DNA from: Rothia uropygialis
GTDB taxonomy: Bacteria > Actinomycetota > Actinomycetes > Actinomycetales > Micrococcaceae
Direction of reading: 5' to 3'
DNA length: 64,000 nt
NCBI RefSeq assembly: GCF_004137765.1
Contig: NZ_NOIS01000003.1
Span: forward strand, 186,001-250,000
In this document: positions 17,213 to 25,602 of the stretch, piece by piece
Numbering within the stretch: the stretch's first letter is position 1
Layout: each line of letters starts with the position of its first letter
Notes under the pieces: generated by a model
The model's input: only the letters and a program-made list of their open reading frames with translations
The model's database searches: none
What the model was told of the DNA's origin: nothing
Made by a program: the position numbers and the translations under genes

Positions 17213-18399
17213 GCTGAGTCCCTCGGGTTGGTGGAACGGATGGAATCCGCCAGGATTTTCTGCCCTCGTGACGAAACGCGCAGAGGCAACGGACGTATAT
17301 TGGCTTTGATCCAAGCCCTTTCCAACTCACGGTCGTCACTGCCCGCCGGACCGATCGCGATTCCGCAATCTCCGCCGCCTGAGCCTGAGGACTTGGCCGC
17401 CCAACCGGATCTCAGCGCCGATTCCACGAGCGCGGTCAATTCAGGGGTTTCGATAACACTGTCCCGCTGCCTCGCCAATTCTCCCAGAATCGTGCGGGCT
17501 TCGGCCACAATTTCACTCAAATTTTCAATGTTTCCGCTGGTCAAAGCCTTTTCAAGCGCCTCGACCTGCGCATCGGAGCGTCGCAGCAAGTCCGACGGGA
17601 GCGCCGTCTTCTTCCGCAAGCGGCCCACGAGTTCCGGGGTGTCCGCCGGCTCACCGGTCCATCCGACCCGCACCGTCAGCGGCGACTCAGCGGGAGATTC
17701 GACAGCTGTCGATGACGCGAAGCTCGCGGTGTAGGCAGCCGCACGGTCCTCATCATCGCGATCTAGCCCGTCCAGACGGTCGAGGCACAGCCCCGGCCAC
17801 TCGATGGCGAGGAGATCCTCGACGTCACGTTCGAGCGAAGCCTCGAACAGCCATTCGCGGTCCGGCGATGCGTAGGAGACCCATCCGCCGAGTGAACTCG
17901 CTGCGATGTCACCGCCCGAGGTCGTGCGCGTGACCTGCATGGTCGCGATCATGGCAAGGCGGTAGATCTTCTCCGGGCTGAGGTTCAAACCGTAGATGCA
18001 CCCGATAGCACCGACCGCTGCCACAGTCACCGCCCCAGAGGATCCGAGGCCGAATTTGGTTCCGGTTGCGGCGTCGTCGAGATGGCTGCTGACGTGCAGC
18101 TCGTAGTGCTTCGCCTCGAGCCCGCGTTCGCGACGAAGTCTCTCGACCGTCTGCAGGGCGGCCACGAGATAACGGTAGAAACCGGCCGTGTCCTCGTCGA
18201 ACTCGACCACGTTTCCGGAGTGTCTCCACGTCAGGGGCTGGTCACTGGCGGTCGAGAAGAGAACCCCGACCTCTTCCGCGGAGCGCGCCTCGACGCTGAC
18301 ATAACGATCCACCGCAATCAGAATCGCTCGGTGACCGGGCTCGACGACGGCGTACTCTCCCACGACGTAAAGCTTGCCGGGCGCCTCTGACAGGATCAT
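17209..18399 (-). CDS. Phosphomevalonate kinase
   Basis: 396 residues of the GHMP kinase superfamily converting mevalonate 5-phosphate to the diphosphate with ATP. Motif 1 is SEAPGKLYVVGEYAVVEPGH (4-23). The GHMP nucleotide loop is TKFGLGSSGAVTVAAVGAI (about 133-151), followed by TTSGGDIAASSLGG. The C-terminal Gly-rich motif is WAAKSSGSGGGDCGIAIG. Overlaps of 4 bp on both sides place it in the middle of the mevalonate operon. Confidence 0.94.
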   Translation of the reverse strand: MILSEAPGKLYVVGEYAVVEPGHRAILIAVDRYVSVEARSAEEVGVLFSTASDQPLTWRHSGNVVEFDEDTAGFYRYLVAALQTVERLRRERGLEAKHYELHVSSHLDDAATGTKFGLGSSGAVTVAAVGAIGCIYGLNLSPEKIYRLAMIATMQVTRTTSGGDIAASSLGGWVSYASPDREWLFEASLERDVEDLLAIEWPGLCLDRLDGLDRDDEDRAAAYTASFASSTAVESPAESPLTVRVGWTGEPADTPELVGRLRKKTALPSDLLRRSDAQVEALEKALTSGNIENLSEIVAEARTILGELARQRDSVIETPELTALVESALRSGWAAKSSGSGGGDCGIAIGPAGSDDRELERAWIKANIRPLPLRVSSRGQKILADSIRSTNPRDSA

Positions 18400-19388
18400 G
18401 CATCCTCCACGAGGTGCGCACCCGGACCGGAGCGCGCCGGAATGAGTTCCAGATCGGGGAACCGATCCGAAAGTGCCTGATGGGTCTTTTCGAGGTCTTC
18501 GTCCCGGCAGAGGATGGCCACGTTGGGTCCGGCATCCGCGGTCCCGTAGACCTCCAAACCGTCGGCACGGAACTGTGCCACGGCGTCGAACAGTTCAATT
18601 GAGGTCGGAGCAAGGTAGCGGATGGGCGGCCGTGCACCGTTGATCGCGGCGTGCATGCGCAGGGCGTTGGACTCGGTCAACTCGCCCACTCGGGTGTAGT
18701 CGCCGTCAGCGAGCGCGGCGATCATCGCCGTCAGATCCTGCGTGGTGCCGGATACCCAACCGTCGAAAAAGGATGAGGTCCGCGCGGTCTCGCGCATCGC
18801 GACCCGCGAGGAAATGGACTTCTGCGCTGCTGAGACCACGGCGATGACCATGGCGAGCCGAGGACCGGGAATCTGTTCCGCATAAGATGCTGCATCGGCT
18901 TCGTCGCCGGATCCTTCGCCGGCACGCCAGACTGCCAGGTCTCCGAGGACGGAGCGACAAGCGGATCCTGAGCCTCGGCGGGCCAAGCGGGAAAGGGACA
19001 CGGTGTCGGTGGGCAGCCCGTAGGCCTGGCTCGCCGAAGTCGCGAGAGCCGCGAATCCGGAGGCGCTGGAGGCCAGTCCCGCGCCGGTCGGAACGGAATT
19101 CCGGGATTCGACGGTGGCTCGGGCACTGCGACCGGACTTCTCCCGAACCAGATCCAGGAATGTACGGACACGGGTCAATGGTGTCCCGGAGACTTCCGAC
19201 CCGTTGAGGAAGAAACGGTCCTCGTCCAATGACGGGTCGAGCGTGACCGAGGTCTTCGTCGGGAAAACGTCCAAAGTCAATGACAGGCTTCCGGTCCAGG
19301 GGAGCACCCGCTCCTCGTCCCGCTTTCCCCAGTATTTGATGAGGGCGAGATTCGGGTGGGCCACGGCCGTCGCGCGGGCAAGGGTCAC
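18396..19388 (-). CDS. mvaD: Diphosphomevalonate decarboxylase
   Basis: 330 residues, a GHMP-family enzyme converting mevalonate diphosphate to IPP with ATP and loss of CO2. The N-terminal motif AHPNLALIKYWGKRDEERVL is diagnostic, followed by LPWTGSLSLTLD, NSVPTGAGLASSASGFAAL (the nucleotide loop) and LARRGSGSACRSV with the catalytic Ser/Arg. It overlaps both operon neighbours by 4 bp. Confidence 0.96.
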   Translation of the reverse strand: MTLARATAVAHPNLALIKYWGKRDEERVLPWTGSLSLTLDVFPTKTSVTLDPSLDEDRFFLNGSEVSGTPLTRVRTFLDLVREKSGRSARATVESRNSVPTGAGLASSASGFAALATSASQAYGLPTDTVSLSRLARRGSGSACRSVLGDLAVWRAGEGSGDEADAASYAEQIPGPRLAMVIAVVSAAQKSISSRVAMRETARTSSFFDGWVSGTTQDLTAMIAALADGDYTRVGELTESNALRMHAAINGARPPIRYLAPTSIELFDAVAQFRADGLEVYGTADAGPNVAILCRDEDLEKTHQALSDRFPDLELIPARSGPGAHLVEDA

Positions 19389-20356
19389 TGCTCGAACTCC
19401 TCTGGGTTCAGGTTCCAGGTTTGCAGCGCCCCGGCCTGCCGAAGTTCCGTGGCCAGCTCTTCGCCGTGCTGGAAATCCCGCGCAAGGGCGATGACGCAGC
19501 CCCCGCGGCCCCCGCCGGTCAGCTTCGCCCCGAGGGCTCCGGCATCGCGAGCGGATCGAACCAGTTGATCCAGATGCGGGCTTGAGACCGATAGTTCGCG
19601 CAGGGCCTCGTGAACCTCGTTCATACGGCGTCCGAGCGCCTCGCGCTCATCATTCTTGAGATTCTCGCGGGCCGCAACCGTGTGGTCGCGGATCGTCTCG
19701 AAGTATCGAGCGACGTCGCCCGGGTTGGTCCGGCGCATTTCCGTCACGGCGCCGACGGCCGAGTGGGTGTCACCGGGCTGGCCCGAATCGGCGACGACAA
19801 TCGGTGCCCCCAGATTCACCTCAATATTCTCTGCGATGCCGGCCTGAAACCAGATGGGCGAGCGGCTGAGGACGGTATACGCGTCCAGCCCCGAGGGGTT
19901 TCCGTGGGCCACCCTCTCGCCGGTCTGGACGAGTCCGTGGCGGACGGAACGCGGGAGGTCGTTTCCGGTCAGGTCGAGAATCGCATTTGCGATACTGGCC
20001 GCTCCCGCGGCGCTGGAACCAAGTCCGCGCTCGAGCGGGAAGTCTCCGATGCATGTGATGTGGAGACCTTGCTGGCGATGCCCGATGAGCTCGAGGGTTG
20101 CGGTGATCGTCGCTCCCAGCGGGGCGAGCATCGGGGGCGCGCTGGCGAGCGGGCCGTCGTAGATGTCAACCGTGAGCCACAGCGGTCCCGGAGACGGGGT
20201 TGCGGTGGCCGTCAGGCCGACCTGCGGCAGCGGGAACGCAATTGCGGGATGCCCGTGGACCACCGAGTGCTCCCCGAAAAGAATGACCTTGCCCCACGCC
20301 ACGGACTGACCGACCGCGGACGACTGAAGGGAGTCGGCCTCTTTCAACTTGTGCAA
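19385..20356 (-). CDS. Mevalonate kinase
   Basis: 323 residues, a GHMP kinase phosphorylating mevalonate. Motifs: SVAWGKVILFGEHSVVHGHP (N-terminal motif 1), ERGLGSSAAGAASIANAIL (nucleotide loop), ERVAHGNPSGLDAY with the catalytic Asp, and AKLTGGGRGGCVIAL (C-terminal motif 3). It is the first gene of the operon. No ATG is available. TTG 20356 is preferred because CGGAG lies 8 bases upstream; TTG 20347 and TTG 20395 are alternatives. Gene order mvaK1-mvaD-mvaK2-idi-hmgR-mvaS is the same as the mevalonate cluster described from Streptomyces sp. CL190. Confidence 0.93.
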   Translation of the reverse strand: MHKLKEADSLQSSAVGQSVAWGKVILFGEHSVVHGHPAIAFPLPQVGLTATATPSPGPLWLTVDIYDGPLASAPPMLAPLGATITATLELIGHRQQGLHITCIGDFPLERGLGSSAAGAASIANAILDLTGNDLPRSVRHGLVQTGERVAHGNPSGLDAYTVLSRSPIWFQAGIAENIEVNLGAPIVVADSGQPGDTHSAVGAVTEMRRTNPGDVARYFETIRDHTVAARENLKNDEREALGRRMNEVHEALRELSVSSPHLDQLVRSARDAGALGAKLTGGGRGGCVIALARDFQHGEELATELRQAGALQTWNLNPEEFEQ

Positions 20357-20757
20357 ATCTCTGAACTCCGATGGGCAAGGGTAAATACTTTCCAAGACGG
20401 ATCAAGCATATTCCGTATACCCCAGGTTTCACGCACCACGCGATTTCGGCTTCAGTTCGGACCAAAGGGACCGCCCAGAAGCGTGCCCCGGAGCTCGCTG
20501 CCGTCTTGGCTGGTCTGTCATCCGCGGAGAAGCGACAATCATCGGAGATGACCGGTCCCTACGGCTTCCTCAGGATATCGAACATCACGCAACTGTCAGG
20601 TTGGACCCACCCAGTCCTGTGCTCATTCCCATCGGGCGGAGTGGCTGTTATCACCTTCATGTTGCGGCGACGTACGGGCATATTTCGGCTCTTCGCCCCT
20701 CTGGAAGTCCTGGGCGCGCACCTCGATTCCGTACCGCGAGGTCCGCCGCCTCGCCTT
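20357..20757. other. Intergenic region ahead of the mevalonate operon
   Basis: About 400 bases between the mevalonate kinase start and the end of glucarate dehydratase 1. It should carry the mevalonate operon promoter on the minus strand (an AT-richer patch with TTGATC and TATTTA lies near 20370-20400, not well spaced). No gene or clear terminator is seen. Confidence 0.5.
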
Positions 20758-22032
20758 CTACCAACGCCCCATACTGGGATCGAAAGTTGGGTTGTACGTC
20801 TGCATATAGCCGGTGTCGTCTCGTTCTAGCATCTCGGCCTTCACATACTGCTCGTGCAGACGCGACAGTTTCTCGTGGTCCAGCGAAACACCAAGTCCGG
20901 CACCCGTCGGCACCGAGACGGCGCCGCTTTCAAAAGTGAACGGCGTTCCCGATACGACGTCGTCCTCGGGCTTCTTCCAGGGCCAGTGCGTATCACAGGC
21001 GTAATCGATATTGGGTGTCGCACCGGCCGCATGCAGCATCGCGGCCAGGCTGACTCCCAGATGGGAGTTCGAGTGCATGGACAGACTCATGCCGAACGTG
21101 GACGCTATTCCGGCCAGAAGTTTGGTCTGTTCCAGGCCGCCCCAGAAATGTGGGTCGGACAGGATGATGTCGATGGCCTCCCGGCTCACGGATTCCGGGA
21201 TGTGCTCGAAGGCGACGACGAACATATTCGTCGCGAGCGGCATCGGAACGTAGCTCCGGACCTCGGCCATTCCGTCCAGTCCAGGAGCGGGATCTTCGAG
21301 ATATTCGAGCTTTCCCTCGAGTCGATTGCCGATTCTGATCGCGGTATTCACGGACCAGGCCGCATTGGGGTCGATCCGAAGGGGCATGTCCGGGAATCTC
21401 TCTGCCAATGCCTCCACGGTTTCGGCTTCGTCCTCGGGCCTCAGGACGCCGCCCTTGAGTTTGAGCGCGGTGAAACCGTATTCGGACACCATCTTCTCCG
21501 CTTGAGTAACTATTTGGGACGCATTCAGCGCCTCTCCCCATTGATCCGGTTCCATACCGGGGTGAGCCGACCACTTGTAGAAGAGATATCCGCTGAACGG
21601 GACGCTTTCCCTCGCCAGACCACCCAGGAGGCTGCTGACGGGAACGTCGAACTTCTGCCCCTGGATGTCCAGGGCGGCGACTTCGAAGGGCGAGTAGACC
21701 CGATCAAGAGTCGATGACGTTGTGACCATTCCGGCCATGCCGTCTCCGCCGCGGACAGGATCGTCGGTCAATGAGCGCGAAACGGCGCAACGCATCGCGA
21801 GCAGGCTCTCCGCGTCGACCCCGATGAGCGCGCGAGCGGCCAAATCAAGTCGTGAGAGGTGGATGGCCGAGCCGTACGACTCACCGATACCGGTGATTCC
21901 CGACGCCGTTTCGACTTCAATGATGGAACGGAGCGCATATGGCTCGTGAACACCCACCGAGTTCAGGAGGGGCGGGTCCGAAAAGGCGACTGGGGTGATC
22001 CTGATGGTTGAAATCGTGGTATCTGCGGCCAT
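20758..22032 (-). CDS. Glucarate dehydratase family protein (enolase superfamily), paralog 1
   Basis: 424 residues. Enolase-superfamily landmarks in order: N-terminal capping region with LLNSVGVHEPYALRS, the K-x-K base in FTALKLKGGVL (about 181-191), metal ligands in RIDPNAAWSV, YLEDPAPG and LATNMFVV, the SDPHFWGGLEQTK strand and the His motif SMHSNSHLGVSLA. These match glucarate dehydratase, which removes water from D-glucarate or idarate to give 5-dehydro-4-deoxyglucarate. It differs clearly from the second copy at 27196-28527, so it may have a different diacid preference. It is downstream of gntP on the same strand, in an apparent two-gene operon. Confidence 0.85.
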   Translation of the reverse strand: MAADTTISTIRITPVAFSDPPLLNSVGVHEPYALRSIIEVETASGITGIGESYGSAIHLSRLDLAARALIGVDAESLLAMRCAVSRSLTDDPVRGGDGMAGMVTTSSTLDRVYSPFEVAALDIQGQKFDVPVSSLLGGLARESVPFSGYLFYKWSAHPGMEPDQWGEALNASQIVTQAEKMVSEYGFTALKLKGGVLRPEDEAETVEALAERFPDMPLRIDPNAAWSVNTAIRIGNRLEGKLEYLEDPAPGLDGMAEVRSYVPMPLATNMFVVAFEHIPESVSREAIDIILSDPHFWGGLEQTKLLAGIASTFGMSLSMHSNSHLGVSLAAMLHAAGATPNIDYACDTHWPWKKPEDDVVSGTPFTFESGAVSVPTGAGLGVSLDHEKLSRLHEQYVKAEMLERDDTGYMQTYNPTFDPSMGRW

Positions 22033-22101
22033 GTGCTTCGCCTTCGGGTCGGTGTCAAGATGTGGTCGAGGTGCTCTCGGGATGGTAGGGGCCGGCCAGC
22101 C

Positions 22102-23457
22102 TCACACGATCAGGTTCATGAGCAGCACTCCTCCCAGCCCCAGAACCGAGAGAACCGTTGTGTACGTGGTGCGGGCCTTGAGGGTCTGCACGACCGACAA
22201 GTTGAAGTACTCCTTGAACATCCAGAAGCCGGGATCGTTGACGTGGCTCACGGCGATCGACCCACAAGCAGTGGCCAAGACCATCAGCTCCGGGGACACT
22301 CCGCTCGAAGCGACTAGCGGTGCCGCGATTCCGGCGGCTGTCGTGACGGCAACCGATGCCGAGCCCAGGGCAACTCGGAGAATTACGGCGGTCAACCACA
22401 CCAGAATGATCGGATGGACCGGCCAACCCGAGGTCATGTCCGCAATGTACTGCGCGATGCCGGTGGAGACCAGAACCTCTTTGAATGCTCCGCCCGCGGC
22501 GATCACCATAATGATCATGGCCATGGCCCGCGCGGATTCGGACATGGAGACGGCCAACTCGGACAACGGCCTCCCGCTCATCGGACCAAAGACGACGATG
22601 GCGACGAGCAGCGAGATCAGCAGAGCGACCGTCGGCGAACCGATGAAGGTCACGAACTGCATCAGGCTCGAGCTTTCCTCCCCGACCATGATGTAGATTT
22701 CCGCGCCGGCGATGAGAATCACGGGAAGAAGGGCAACGAGCAACGAGCGGCCCATACTGGGCATCTCTTCGTCCGTGAAGCTCTTTTCCGAGATGAGGCC
22801 GCGAGGGATCTCGGGCTGGATCTTCTTCACGAAGGGCAATCGGGGCCACACCATGGCTACCAGCACGCCGGCGGGAACTGCGATGAACAATCCGTAGAGC
22901 AGCGCCAACCCCGGAGAGGCCTGATAGATGCTCGCGGCCGCGGTAGGTCCCGGGTGTGGTGGCAAGAAGGAATGCATGGTCGACAATGCAATGGACATCG
23001 GGAGCCCGACCCACAGCAAGTTGGTCCGTGTCGCCCTGACGAGCGTGAACGCGATCGGAACCACGATCACGAAGGCAGCTTCGTAGAACATGGTCACGCC
23101 GATCAGCATGGATGTGACCACCATGGCCCACTGCACGCGCTTCTCCCCCAAGAGGTCCACCACGCGCAGGGCAATTCTTTGCGCCGCTCCGGCGTCGCCG
23201 AGGATTCTGCCGATCATGGCACCGATTCCGATGACGGCGAGGGTTTCTTCGAGCTGACCACCCATGCCGCTGCCGATGATGTCGGGTATGTCGGCGACCG
23301 TGGCGGGTTTGTCGTCGAGCGTCAGCACGCCCGACAAAGCACCCCAGCTTGCGACCAATACCGAGACGATCAGCAGCGCCACAAAACCATTGAGCTTGAA
23401 CTTGGTCATCAGGATGAGCAACAAAGCCACCGCAACGGCCACGATGAGTAGGGGCAT
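22102..23457 (-). CDS. GntP family aldonate/aldarate transporter
   Basis: 451 residues with roughly 12-14 hydrophobic segments of the GntP/ion-transporter superfamily, which take up gluconate and related sugar acids by proton symport. Recognisable family stretches are LEETLAVIGIGAMIGRILGD, SFLPPHPGPTAAA (a conserved re-entrant motif) and ACGSIAVSHVNDPGFWMFKE near the C-terminus. Start ATG 23457 follows GAAGGAG by 8 bases; a TTG one codon upstream is less likely. It is divergent from the LysR regulator and upstream of a glucarate dehydratase, so aldarate uptake is the probable job. Confidence 0.9.
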   Translation of the reverse strand: MPLLIVAVAVALLLILMTKFKLNGFVALLIVSVLVASWGALSGVLTLDDKPATVADIPDIIGSGMGGQLEETLAVIGIGAMIGRILGDAGAAQRIALRVVDLLGEKRVQWAMVVTSMLIGVTMFYEAAFVIVVPIAFTLVRATRTNLLWVGLPMSIALSTMHSFLPPHPGPTAAASIYQASPGLALLYGLFIAVPAGVLVAMVWPRLPFVKKIQPEIPRGLISEKSFTDEEMPSMGRSLLVALLPVILIAGAEIYIMVGEESSSLMQFVTFIGSPTVALLISLLVAIVVFGPMSGRPLSELAVSMSESARAMAMIIMVIAAGGAFKEVLVSTGIAQYIADMTSGWPVHPIILVWLTAVILRVALGSASVAVTTAAGIAAPLVASSGVSPELMVLATACGSIAVSHVNDPGFWMFKEYFNLSVVQTLKARTTYTTVLSVLGLGGVLLMNLIV

Positions 23458-23629
23458 CAAATTCTCCTTCGAATCCCTGCCGCCCGGGCGAGAGCCCCAG
23501 AGCAGGTCGGATGCGTCAATTCGTGTTCTGGTTCACATTGGGGTCGAGCTTATGAGTTGTGCTTCAATATTGTCTATAACTAGGTTTGCATGAACTAATA
23601 CCTAAAAGACATCACTCATTCGGAGGCCT
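23458..23629. promoter_or_regulatory. Divergent gntP / lysR promoter region
   Basis: 172 bases that are AT-richer than the flanking genes. A TTGCATGAA element near 23586 resembles the TGCAT cores found in the palindrome upstream of kdgD, so both sides of the island may be served by the same LysR protein. A CGGAGG ribosome-binding site for lysR sits at its right end. Confidence 0.45.
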
Positions 23630-24523
23630 ATGTTTACTCTCGATCAGCTGAGATGCTTTGTCGCCGTCGCCGAAAACTTGCATTTCGGCCGGGCGGCCGA
23701 AGAACTTGCCATGACCCAACCTCCACTCAGCCGCCAAATCCAGAAATTGGAGAAAAGCGTGGGTGCTCAGTTGATTCTGAGAACACACCGAAGAGTTGAG
23801 CTCACGGCGGCGGGGTCGGCCTTCCTCGACCAGGCCCGATTGATCCTGACATCGGTCACTCGTGCCGGGGAATCGGCCGTCCAGGCATCCCAGGGGCTTC
23901 GGGGGCGCCTGAGCCTGGGGTATACGGCGGCCGCGGGACTCACGACCCTGGGCCCCCTCCTGACCCTCCTGAAGGAACATATGCCCGGCGTTGCGATCGA
24001 TCTGCACCAGATGGTGACGTCCCGCCAGCTCGAGGCCCTCGAGGACGGACGGATTAACGCGGGGCTCGGCCGGCTGTCGATGCCGTCGGAAGGCTTCAGA
24101 ACCGACTCGATCCACACCGAGGGCCTGGTCCTCGCGGCCCCAGATGGCCATGAGCTGCTGGCCGGGCGGCATCTGCACCGCGAGGACGTCGCAGGTCATC
24201 CGCTGATCATGCACTCGGCGGAGGGAGCCCGGTATTTCTACGACCTCGTGGTCAGGAACTTCAAGATCGACCACGCGGACGTTTCCCATTCCCTGAGCCA
24301 AATCACCACGATGGTTAGCCTGGTGGCCGCCGGACACGGCATCGCCCTCGTTCCGGAATCCGCGACCAAATTGAACTTCCCGGGCGTCATGTACCGCCAA
24401 TTCGACGATTTGAGGAAGGACATCGTCGAGCTGCAGCTCATCACTTTGGCAGAACGAGCCACACCTACCGCCATACGACTCCGGCAGCTCATGGATTCCC
24501 TGCCTCCGGACTGGGCACGGTGA
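23630..24523 (+). CDS. LysR family transcriptional regulator of the aldarate island
   Basis: 297 residues. The N-terminal winged helix-turn-helix (1-60) reads LDQLRCFVAVAENLHFGRAA then MTQPPLSRQIQKLEKSVGAQ, and a periplasmic-binding-protein-like effector domain covers about 90-290. It lies between gntP-gudD1 (divergent) and the kdgD operon (downstream, same strand), the classic place for a local activator. An aldarate or an intermediate is the likely effector (inference). Confidence 0.92.
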   Translation: MFTLDQLRCFVAVAENLHFGRAAEELAMTQPPLSRQIQKLEKSVGAQLILRTHRRVELTAAGSAFLDQARLILTSVTRAGESAVQASQGLRGRLSLGYTAAAGLTTLGPLLTLLKEHMPGVAIDLHQMVTSRQLEALEDGRINAGLGRLSMPSEGFRTDSIHTEGLVLAAPDGHELLAGRHLHREDVAGHPLIMHSAEGARYFYDLVVRNFKIDHADVSHSLSQITTMVSLVAAGHGIALVPESATKLNFPGVMYRQFDDLRKDIVELQLITLAERATPTAIRLRQLMDSLPPDWAR

Positions 24524-24544
24524 AGCGAAGCGTATTGATACCGG

Positions 24545-24574
24545 AAGTGCATTGATATATGCATAATTGCACTT
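24545..24574. promoter_or_regulatory. Palindrome upstream of kdgD, candidate LysR-type site
   Basis: AAGTGCA (24545-24551) and TGCACTT (24568-24574) form 7-bp arms around an AT-rich centre that contains ATATGCATAAT. A further ATGCAT lies at about 24579. This is the only strongly AT-rich, symmetric stretch in the 125 bases between lysR and kdgD and suits a LysR activator site for the catabolic operon. Confidence 0.5.
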
Positions 24575-24648
24575 GGACATGCATGAGACGCAGTTCATAG
24601 ACTCCGATGAGTTCCACCCATCGACGCACGAAACGTGAAGGAGTCCCC

Positions 24649-25602
24649 ATGGCGCAGTTCTCGCCCCACGAGCTCGCAATCCATCTCAAGGATGGTTTGC
24701 TCTCATTCCCCGCGACGGCATTCGGACAGGACGGGGAGCTCGACGAAGCCGCTTACCGGAACCACATCGAATGGCAGTCCAGTTTCGGCGTCGCAGGTCT
24801 CTTCGCGGCCGGCGGAACGGGCGAAGGATTCAGCCTCACTCCCGAGGAGAACGCCAAGGTCACGGATTGGGCGGTTCATTCGACCAGGCCGGAAGTCCCT
24901 GTGCTCGGCTCGGCCTCCGGATCAACGAAACAAGCGGTCCGTTGCGCCCAGGCCGCCGAAGAAGCCGGCGCCGAAGGCATTCTTCTGCTGCCTCCTTATC
25001 TGACCGAATGCGACCAAGACGGTCTGCTCGAACACGCCTCCGCGGTGTGCTCTTCGGTCGACATCGGCGTCATCGTGTACAACCGCGCGAATGCGATTTA
25101 CTCCGCCGAAACCATCGCCCGTTTGGCCGAAAGGCACCGGAATTTGATCGGATTCAAGGATGCTGTCGGAAATATCGAGCAGCTCGCGCGGGTCACGGCC
25201 CTGAACGGCGACAGGCTCTTCTACCTCGGGGGCCTCCCCACGGCGGAAACCTATGCACTTCCACTCCTGCAGATGGGCGTCAGCACCTACTCCTCCGCCT
25301 TGTTCAATTTCGCGCCGGAATTCGCTCTCGAGTTCTACGCCGATGTCCGAAATCTCGATCATTCCTCGGTCCAAGAAAAACTGCGGAGCTTCGTTCTGCC
25401 GTACCTCGACATCAGGGACCGCGGCAAAGGATATGGAGTCTCGATCATCAAAGCCGGGCTCGAGATCGTCGGACGCGGATGCGGTCCGGTCCGTCCGCCC
25501 TTGCACGACCTCAGACCACACGATTTCAGCGACCTCGAACGTCTGGTTCAAACCTCGAACGTCGCGCGCGTTCGCACCACCCAGGAAGGTGAGACACGAT
25601 GA
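24649..25602 (+). CDS. kdgD: 5-dehydro-4-deoxyglucarate dehydratase
   Basis: 317 residues of the DHDPS/NAL TIM-barrel family. It converts 5-dehydro-4-deoxy-D-glucarate to 2,5-dioxopentanoate with loss of CO2 and water. Landmarks: LLSFPATAFGQDGELDEAAY, LFAAGGTGEGFSLT (substrate carboxylate loop), the Tyr in GVIVYNRANAIYS and the Schiff-base lysine in LIGFKDAVGN. Start ATG 24649 is preceded by GAAGGAG. It overlaps the following aldehyde dehydrogenase by 4 bp and heads a four-gene catabolic operon. Confidence 0.93.
   Translation: MAQFSPHELAIHLKDGLLSFPATAFGQDGELDEAAYRNHIEWQSSFGVAGLFAAGGTGEGFSLTPEENAKVTDWAVHSTRPEVPVLGSASGSTKQAVRCAQAAEEAGAEGILLLPPYLTECDQDGLLEHASAVCSSVDIGVIVYNRANAIYSAETIARLAERHRNLIGFKDAVGNIEQLARVTALNGDRLFYLGGLPTAETYALPLLQMGVSTYSSALFNFAPEFALEFYADVRNLDHSSVQEKLRSFVLPYLDIRDRGKGYGVSIIKAGLEIVGRGCGPVRPPLHDLRPHDFSDLERLVQTSNVARVRTTQEGETR

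Noticed and set aside
20371-20829. 152-codon plus-strand frame in the gap before glucarate dehydratase 1
   Set aside because: No ribosome-binding site, no family resemblance, and the end runs into the dehydratase on the other strand.
22414-23451. 345-codon plus-strand frame opposite gntP, rich in His, Asp and Arg
   Set aside because: The composition is what the reverse of hydrophobic membrane codons gives; gntP is the real gene.
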